A DNA stretch of 64,000 nucleotides. It comes from Trichosphaerium sp. ATCC 40318 (lineage: Eukaryota > Discosea > Flabellinia > Trichosidae). The DNA is taken from assembly GCA_038496445.1 (NCBI GenBank), contig JALMLS010000013.1:62001-126000 (forward strand), read 5' to 3'. A program made the position numbers and the translations under genes. The notes under the pieces were generated by a model, which ran no database searches, was not told where the DNA came from, and saw only the letters and a list, made by a program, of their open reading frames with translations. This document shows, in pieces, positions 56,974-64,000 of this stretch; position 1 is the first letter of the stretch; each line of letters begins with the position of its first letter.

Positions 56974-57560
56974 AACACTTGTGAACTGCTTAATAAGCCA
57001 AGTTTGAAATAAATACAAATCCAGTCAAAACACGTGACATTGGATTTAATTCACTCCAGTGATAGCCTATTATTTTAATGAGTTTTGGTTTGCAGTGCAT
57101 TTCTTGCAATAACGTTCACTACAACAAGCAGTTTGAGCCTAACTTGGTAACTTATGCACTAATACGACAACCAGTGAATAAAATACGCTCACACGTAACT
57201 AACAATGCTTGAAACCATATTTTTCTAGCGTATACGCGTTAAACAACGGTTTAACTTTTCTGGATCTGGTATAGCTCTGTGCTAGGTAATGTGGCTCTGA
57301 TTAAACCAGTTTATTGTGATACGGTGAGAATTATGCTAGTACAAGCTTTGTAAGCGAACACTTCGCCACACGCTTTTATCACCGGAAAAAAGCACATAAA
57401 TTATTCGTTAGTGGTAGTCAGTGCGTCGCGACGTTTTTGCAAAGCATGTCAGCTAAGATGAATAAAATTGATAAAGTTGTCATTTAGCCTAAGCCGAATC
57501 TGTTAGGCTAATAATGAGCAGTTACTTGGATCTAAAATGCTCTAAGTGCGAAAACGCACA
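56974..57560. other. Intergenic, no gene recognised
   Basis: AT-rich upstream region of the Rho gene with one CACGTG near 57032. No repeat or RNA gene was seen. Confidence 0.4.
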
Positions 57561-58591
57561 ATGTCAGACGATTGTACCGACATTAAAGTCGTTTTAGTAG
57601 GAGATGGTGCAGTTGGTAAAACTTCATTGCTCGTACGGCACTACTGTACACTAGTTACTAACTTACAGAGTTTAGCTAACTTACACAAATGGTGGCGATT
57701 TTCCAAACTCTATGGCTCCCACAGTGTTCGATAGCACAAGTGAGTATCTTTCTGGCACGTATTAATCTCACCAGTCAAGTCATAGCTAAGTTTTCAAAAG
57801 TGGACGGAAGAAGGGTGAAATTGAACTTTGTAGACACAGCAGGTGCGCTAGCGATAATTACTAGCGCTGGTAATTATTCAAAAAAACTTACCGTTTTGAT
57901 TTTTAGGACAAGACGAGTACGATAGAATCAGACCGTTGAGGTAAGTACATGCGCAAATACGCTAGCTATTAGCAAGGGTGACGACTAATAAACGTTACAG
58001 CTATCCGAGCACGCATGTATTTTTGCTCTGCTTTTCAGTTATATCCCAAGGAGCGTTTATGAACATAACAGAAAAGGTACGAATGCGAACTAGTTGTTGA
58101 CAAAGTCATTTTTTTTTTCTGTCAAAAAAAGATTGACTGACGTTTTGGTTTATTAGTGGTACCCAGAATTGAAACACTACTGCCCTGGTGTACCCATTCT
58201 ACTTGTTGGAACAAAGAAGGATGCTAGAGATAATCGTGATATCCAATATGAGCTAATGAGGCGCGGACAGAGCCCCACTACAGTAGAACAAGGTAATTGC
58301 AACAAAAAAATAGTAAAGATTCAGACTTTTTGTGTCAAGAAAACTCACGTGTTTATTGTTTGTCATATTATTTGTTACACTTGGAGTGTTTTTTTTTCTG
58401 ACTTTTTTTCACCAGGAGAGCATCTTGCACGTACTATAGAGGCTGAAAAGTATATGGAATGTAGCTCACTACAAAATAATGGTGTTTCTGAAGTTATGCA
58501 AACAGTTGCACGCATAGCAATGAGTAGAGAAGGTGGTAGGCCTTCTAAAAACAATAGACGAAAGAAAAAACGGAAATGTAATGTATTGTAA
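57561..58591 (+). CDS. Rho/Rac-family small GTPase, prenylated
   Basis: ATG 57561. Seven short exons join in phase to give the complete GTPase order: VLVGDGAVGKTSLL (P-loop), NGGDFPNSMAPTVFDST (switch I; the exon begins after a TTTAG acceptor), VDTAGQDEYDRIRPLSYP (switch II), VFLLCFSVISQGAFMNI, WYPELKHYCPGVPILLVGTK then KDARDN, and KYMECSSLQNNGVSEVM. The C-terminus is a polybasic stretch (NNRRKKKRKCNVL) ending in the CAAX box CNVL, indicating membrane attachment by prenylation. The Rho insert region (GQSPTTVEQGEHLA) is present. Expected roles are actin dynamics and polarity. All key residues look intact, in contrast to the Rho-like N-terminus of the Roco gene. Confidence 0.9.
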
Positions 58592-59101
58592 AACAAAAAA
58601 CAAACCAACAAAAAAAAAAACCAAATAAAAAAAAACAAAAGGAAAACTTTGCTTTTGGTTGCTTTGATATAATCCCTCACTTGATTGTTTTCAATGTATT
58701 GCTCTGATTTTGGGGTGGGTCAATCTCTTCCAGGATACATGTGATTTTGATGTAACAGCTATGCCAGGCACAGACATGGTTACAGTTGGTGATGTTTTAC
58801 GAAATGATGCGCACATAGCCATTTGAATCTACATATTAATACTATGTGCTAGGGGTAGTAGTGGTTAACCACAACATGTTGATGAAAATTGAGAATCTTC
58901 AAAAAAAAGTGTCATGATAATGCGTATGGATTGATTTAATTTACAAGGCTTGTGAATGACATCCTTATTGATCCTAGTTAACCTAATCTGGTAGCTTGTA
59001 ACTAAATTGTACTTCGTTTATGACGTCATTCGTACAGGTTTACTAAATATAGACTTTTTGTTCACAATATCTGTTATCCCTCCGCTCCACGCCTCTGAGT
59101 G
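58592..59101. other. Intergenic, no gene recognised
   Basis: Follows the Rho stop codon with long A-rich runs. No gene seen. Confidence 0.4.
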
Positions 59102-60472
59102 ATGGAAACTTGCGTAATACGACTATCATGTATTCTTTTAGTCGTTTTTACTTTATCGCATGCTCAAATAACTGTAACATACCCTGAAGAGGTCTCTGGA
59201 GAATACGATGCTGTCACGATGCTCTTCGGGGTAAATTTAGAGTTTAATACGTTCACTTTCGAAAACGTCACAGCTGTCCTTGAAACAGCCGCTGATAAGA
59301 ACGGATCAATCGTTATTGCCAAAAGAGAGTCTCGGCCGTACTATATAGAATGGCTTGCTCAAGGTGCCTTGGCTATTATAGAAGCTAACGGACGTACAAC
59401 GCCATCGTTTGCGACATTTAGAGCTGAAAAAGAGGATCCTAAAATAGGAATAAACGCTGTTGTTTCAAATTCTGAATGGATTGACACGTGCTTTGAAAAA
59501 GGGTTTACGAACGTGACACTTTGTATAAGTAGTCAAGAGAACTTTTATAGAAGGTTTTATAAGTCTGCTTGGCCGTATGTTATATTCTTTATTCACTTGG
59601 GTATTCACATTGCTACTTTCTTTTATTTTATTTGGAGGCTTTGGATGGTCTTCAAAGTAGGTCAATGCAAGCTTCAGATTATGACTGTTGTTATGATTTT
59701 AGAGACAATAGGATGTGTACTACGTGTGCCACCAATGATATTGATTACATTGCTGCCACTGGCTATTCCATACTCTGGATTAGCTGTCACTTTGACTTTC
59801 AGTTTTGTCTTCACTGCGATAACTAATTTATTGATTATTCTTTATTGGCATGAAGTACTCCTAGAAACATCTCTTCAGATAAATCTGTTTCTGTCTAAGC
59901 TTAAAATACCATTCTTTGTACTCTGTGGGATATGTACGCCACTTTCCATGTTTTTTCTATTGTTGTAATTTCACAACAACGTTAACAAGCGTTTCCTCTT
60001 TTTTTCTTAAAGTTTCTTACTTTCTTATTAAGTGGTTGTGTTTGAACTTAGTGCTGATGTTACTATACTATTACTCCCAAGGAAGATACCTATGCTTGCT
60101 ATGGTCAAGAACAGTGTATACTCTTTGATAGCAATAGGATTGTTTGTTTATTGCTTAAGCGTTACTCTACAGCTTTATCGACTCGCTACTAAGTATCAAG
60201 ACAAATCTGTATCGCAAGGAGTTAGGAGACGTATTATCCAAACAATTGGTGCTCTCACTTTAATATTTGCGTTCAGTATTCTCTTGCTTGCAAACGTTCA
60301 GTATAAATTTCCGGCTGGGTTTTCACTTACATGGGCAGGTATATATTCATCCTCTAACCTACTTGGTATTGTAACTGTCATGAGCTTTCAGATTAGAAGC
60401 AAGCCAAGAAGAGTTTCATCCAGTACAAAGTCAAATGGAGACAGTACATCACATACATTAACTAAAGTGTAG
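59102..60472 (+). CDS. Seven-TM receptor-like membrane protein with ectodomain
   Basis: Two exons, 59102-59933 and 60033-60472, encode 423 residues; the phases agree. N-terminal signal peptide (METCVIRLSCILLVVFTLSH), then an extracellular region of about 140 residues with several NxT/NxS sites and Cys residues. About seven hydrophobic segments follow, starting AWPYVIFFIHLGIHIATFFY and ending LLGIVTVMSFQI, then a short Ser/Thr/Lys-rich tail. The layout of large ectodomain, seven TMs and short cytosolic tail is that of a GPCR or GOST-type protein. No DRY or NPxxY motif was seen, so receptor function is inference. Confidence 0.65.
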
Positions 60473-60685
60473 TTTATTAGTTGACATTTGAATATTTGTA
60501 TGTAGTGATGTTGTACATGTTTAAAATAAAAAAAGCTTCATAGTTGCGAAGCCTATATGGCAAAAACTGGCTACTGTTGTTGGTTGTTCTGGTTTTTTTT
60601 TTTTTGGTGGGCTATAAATAGAACGATTAATGTAGTTTGACAGATCCAATAGTAACTTCTCGAAAAACTAATTCTCAATCAATTA
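60473..60685. other. Intergenic upstream of tRNA-like pair
   Basis: No gene. Contains AGATCCAA at about 60644-60651, the exact complement of TTGGATCT downstream at about 60764-60771. Confidence 0.5.
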
Positions 60686-60771
60686 AGGCCCGGGTTCGAT
60701 TCCCGGTGGGGGGACTAAACCCCTCATGGTGTAATGGTAGCAAATACTTCTCTCCCGCAAGGGTTGGATCT
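60686..60771 (+). tRNA. tRNA-like pair in permuted order (3' part upstream of 5' part)
   Basis: 60690-60706 is a T-arm (CCGGG TTCGATT CCCGG), followed by TGGGGGG and A, a 3' acceptor strand with discriminator base ending at 60714. After a five-base linker (CTAAA) comes 60720-60726 CCCCTCA, which pairs over seven positions with TGGGGGG (one T-G). TG, a D-arm (GTGTAATGGTAGC) and an anticodon region with CTCCC follow. The order is therefore 3' half then 5' half. It could be a permuted tRNA-Gly gene or two truncated tandem copies. The anticodon stem does not close cleanly. Confidence 0.45.
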
Positions 60772-60997
60772 TTTGTTTTAATGAACCAATAGAGTTTTAT
60801 CACCAAGTGAGCGTGTTGCAAAGTTGTAATACTTATTGAGTAATTTAACCTTCAAGAAGAAGATACGTGATTTTTTTGTAACGTAAAAAATTACATAATG
60901 TACACTGTTTACTTTTACAAGTTTTGTTTGTTTTTGTTCCTCTTAAGATATCTATTGTAATAGTTTTCAACTTAAAACCTGTTTCACGTTTTACTCT

Positions 60998-62679
60998 TTA
61001 AGACTTGTCTAAACCGATTCTAGCAGTCATACGTCTTTCAGTTCTTGGTGTCCATGGTTCGCGAATATTCCTGTTTGTTCTGAATCATGAATTAGCACTG
61101 AAGGTATACAAAAACCATTTTTTTAACAATGTACTTGAGTGTTGCTAAAAGAGCGATATCATCCTGAATATCACATCCAACCATTTCACCTCCTTCTACC
61201 TCACCAATACCACCTTCTCCCTTTTTAATCTTATAAATATCACGTGATTTTAATGAGGAAACACAAAAATGATGACAACCAAAAAAAAAAAACTTCAACG
61301 AACCTGAGCGATATCTTCTATAAAGTCTTGTACAACTTGACCTTTTTCGTCTACTACTGGTTGTAGTACATTAATCATATCTTGTGAAAGAGTCAATCTT
61401 GATCGATTAGCTGTACACTGTATGACTTTAGCTGCTAATATTTGGACTTTACGGTCTTGTGTTGTTGCTGATCCGTCTTGTGGAAGTATATTGTGTAATT
61501 CAGGTGTTATAATACTTGGGCATACAAATCTAAAAATAAAACGTTAGTATCAGCCGATTGAAGAAAAAAAACGTCAGAAAAAAAAACTGTTGCTTTAACT
61601 ATTTTTTTGGTATTTGTTTGTTTAGTCACTAGATCAAACGCTCAATGTGTTTAGTGAACGTTCCCACAATACTCAAGTACGTGTAGCATATTGTCAGGTA
61701 ATATTGTAGAAGTACAGTGTTCATGGGAGTAGAGAAAACGCTATTTTCAAAGAAGAAAACTGTACAAAAAAAAAAGAAAGTAAAAAGGCACCTTTGATTG
61801 TAAAATACCTTCGTTAAGAACGTACCTTAAGAAGAAGAAACCACTTAAAGCGCTAACTACAGCATCAGGAAATCGTTGATGAACAGCATCCTTAATCATT
61901 TTCATAATAAGCACTATACCTCTACAAACAGTCATAAGAAACAAGCGGAAGGCGAACTAACTCTTTAAGAGGTATGCGCTCCTTAACACGTACCTAGGCA
62001 ATTGATCCTTAGACGCAATGACACGGTCTAGTGTATCACAGAGTAGTTTAGCCAAATCGTCTAGGTTTGATGTACCAGTAGACCTCATATTGAGTATAGG
62101 ATCTGCTAACGTGTTCCGTAGATACTCCTGGTTTCTTTTGAAGCAAAAGTAGTACTTTAGGATCTTAGATGCTGAGCTGTTTCCTCTGAATATCGTATGT
62201 TTGTTCTCTAAAGGGTTTGAAGCGATTAGGATAGGATTTGATGTGATAGAGTTGGTTTTAAGAATTGAAGCCGATAAATCGCTTGTGACACTTTAACAGT
62301 ATGTAAAGCTGGTGCGTGGTAAGAGACTTATGTCGTACCTTTGGTCCGCTGTACTTCATGTTTCAAAACATGGTCAAATAACGCTACTAATTTACGTTTT
62401 CGCGCACAGACTCTAACTAGAGCTGCTAGATACGGTTCGTGCTCCGGTATTTTTAATAACTCAATTTGTTGAAGCACTGTCTTGAAATCAATAGTGTACG
62501 TATTCAAAGGAACCGGTTTACGCCGTTTTACAGGTTTCTTAGTCTGTTAAGTAAATTAGTACGTAAATATTACAATAAAGTACCTCAGTAGATCCGCGGA
62601 GTAGCCACAGTGCCGCTATACCTGCTATACTAGAAACTACAAGTACAACTGCCGTTATAGATACTGTAGAATGATCCAT
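60998..62679 (-). CDS. RasGAP-domain protein with N-terminal membrane helix
   Basis: ATG 62679 (MDHSTVSITAVVLVVSSIAG then IAALWLL) gives a single N-terminal transmembrane helix. The RasGAP fold follows: HTIFRGNSSASKILKYYF, where the Arg is the arginine finger of the FRGN motif; PILNMRSTGTSNLDDLAKLL; MIKDAVHQRFPDAVVSALSG; and the FLRFVCPSIITP signature after an intron. It ends TARIGLDKS, TAA at 60998-61000. RasGAPs switch off Ras by supplying the arginine finger. The membrane helix would hold it at a membrane, close to prenylated Ras. The gene has seven or so exons. It lies tail-to-tail with the seven-TM gene, with the tRNA-like pair between. Confidence 0.82.
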
Positions 62680-62970
62680 AATAGCTCTGCCTACTTGCTT
62701 GGTAGTATAATGGCGGTACAACTAAAATAAAACAATAAAAACCGTTGACCGCTTAAGCTACCTTCTAATTGTACTAAACGAGAAAGAAGACATGATCCAC
62801 GTTTATTTATGTAATAATACGTCTGAAAATAACAGTTTGAGTACAGTTACGCAGAGTTTTGTTGATTAGTAGCTTTTTTTTTTTTACAATTTTCTGAACT
62901 TCAACGCTTTGTCTTTCTCAGTCGTATATGTTCAAAGGAAATTCCTTGAGAATGTATACCTATAACAGAC
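62680..62970. other. Intergenic between minus-strand genes
   Basis: Short spacer upstream of the RasGAP start. An alternative last exon of the next gene (VYILKEFPLNIYD) would end near 62918. Confidence 0.4.
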
Positions 62971-64000
62971 TCAATTTAGTACGTTGTTATGAAGTATTCT
63001 ATTCCGTTTTTGTACCTGTACAATACCGAAAATACCGAGAATGAAAAGAACTGTCGCAACAACAAAACTTAATACTGTTCTCGATACTTTTGAACTGAAA
63101 ATCGCTGCTAGAAGAGCTGATACACCAGAAATAAGAGAAGGTATAAGAATATATGGATAAAGAGTTTCTAAAGGGCTGACTCTTCCTTTTGATGATCCAA
63201 ACTCGAACATGCATACTACTGTTGCTGACATTGAGAAAACGAGCACGTGACTAGTTCCTGTTGCAGTAACGAGTTCCCATCTTTCCAAAAAAGCGAATAA
63301 AATTAGAATAAACACGTGACATAAATAGAGAAAATATGAGAAAAAGAAGGTGGTACCCCAAGAAAGCACAAAAACAAATAATCAGAAGAGTTCCACTTCC
63401 AACCCCTATTAACCCGCTAGCAGCCGCTGCTGCCGCTATTGCCATTATACACATACTATGAGCATAGATATTACAAGGTATACTTCTTTTGGGTTCAGGT
63501 AAGTCAGCAGTAATATCATCGAACCTAAACAAAAACAAGGTTAAACTATAGAAAAAATATATCATCGTACGATTCTGGTTGATCCATGCCTTCATAAACA
63601 GCCTTGAAATTTTACTTTAGGTATTTGCATGTAAGTACACGCGTTCTAAAAACTTACACGAACTTTGTCCTTCTTCCACTCTTGTACCCATTCTCTGACG
63701 CCTATTTCCAGAATGAATCATTTTTACTCAACAACCGCCAATCGTATTAACCGTCAAAAAGCAATTGAGTGTAAATTATCTCAAAAGAACTGAGGGCGAT
63801 AAAACGGAGTAAAATAGAAAAGGAGATGAAAAGTAAAGTGTCATCGTTTTTATAAGCGAAAAAGTTTACCTTTTATCAAAAACACTGCTGCGAATAACAA
63901 AGCCTTTGACCATTGTTAGAAACATGTCAAGATACAGAAATACATACTAGGTAACCACCACCTTGTGCCAAGAGCGTATTAATAAACTGCCATTGAAGAA
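62971..64000 (-). CDS. TauE/SafE-like membrane transporter, 5' end outside the window
   Basis: Exons read leftwards from the right edge: QWQFINTLLAQGGGYL, then LLFAAVFLIKGVREWVQEW (a membrane strand and a basic loop), AVYEGMDQPESFDDITADLP, AIAAAAAASGLIGVGSGTLL (the Gly-rich loop of the second half), WELVTATGTSHVLVFSMSAT, and SSKVSRTVLSFVVATVLFIL near the end. The order of a Gly-rich loop, an A-x-G-T-S strand and a final SKVSRTVL helix fits the C-terminal half of TauE/SafE sulfite/anion exporters. The visible M at 63721 lies inside an intron in this model, so it is not a start. The first half lies beyond base 64000. Confidence 0.6.

Noticed and set aside
1-64000. CRISPR arrays, rRNA, transposase or reverse transcriptase genes
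   Set aside because: None were seen in either strand; the repeats present are non-coding.

Overview
The window is AT-rich nuclear DNA from a microbial eukaryote. Nearly all genes are split by short GT-AG introns of about 40-100 bases, all three stop codons are used with the standard code, and neighbouring genes are packed head-to-head or tail-to-tail with a few hundred bases or less between them. The combination of a Rac/Rho-type GTPase, a Roco (Roc-COR) protein, a RasGAP, a Ras-binding-domain protein, F-box/LRR, nitrilase/vanin and RNA polymerase I A49-like genes fits a free-living amorphean-like protist such as an amoebozoan. That placement is inference; the sequence does not name a species.

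Layout. 0-9.8 kb: a dispersed repeat, an F-box/LRR gene, a conserved five-exon gene, an RbfA-like and a second probable mitochondrial gene, a DXO/Rai1 decapping enzyme, and a perfect 156-bp inverted repeat that carries one complete and one truncated tRNA-Leu. 9.8-23.2 kb: a very large ZZ finger-adenylation-carrier-thioester reductase gene, a beta-barrel-like gene, an aldo/keto reductase with a decayed relative beside it, a long near-perfect hairpin, and a secreted mucin-like gene. 23.9-28.8 kb: an IQ-coiled-coil-Ras-binding-domain protein. 30-41 kb: two dispersed copies of a two-family gene pair (a small secreted Cys-rich protein plus a small basic protein), interleaved with a two-RRM RNA-binding protein, a MORN/YwqK-like gene and repeats. 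41.8-56.2 kb: an aminotransferase, a multidomain Roco gene, a vanin-like hydrolase, an A49-like Pol I subunit and a cNMP-binding/EF-hand tail-anchored protein. 56.5-64 kb: an SRPBCC/START-like protein, a Rho GTPase, a seven-TM protein, a permuted-looking tRNA fragment pair, a RasGAP and a TauE/SafE-like transporter that runs off the right edge.

Signalling genes dominate: small GTPases, their regulators and Ca2+/cNMP sensors. The most unusual candidate is the gene at 44212-49322. It reads as a degenerate Rho-like domain, then Roc and COR, then a PARP-like ADP-ribosyltransferase with a substituted catalytic His, then a response-regulator-like domain. Other striking signals are the strong excess of CACGTG, the frequent GTAC 5' splice sites, the tRNA inverted repeat, and the two novel paralogous small-protein families.
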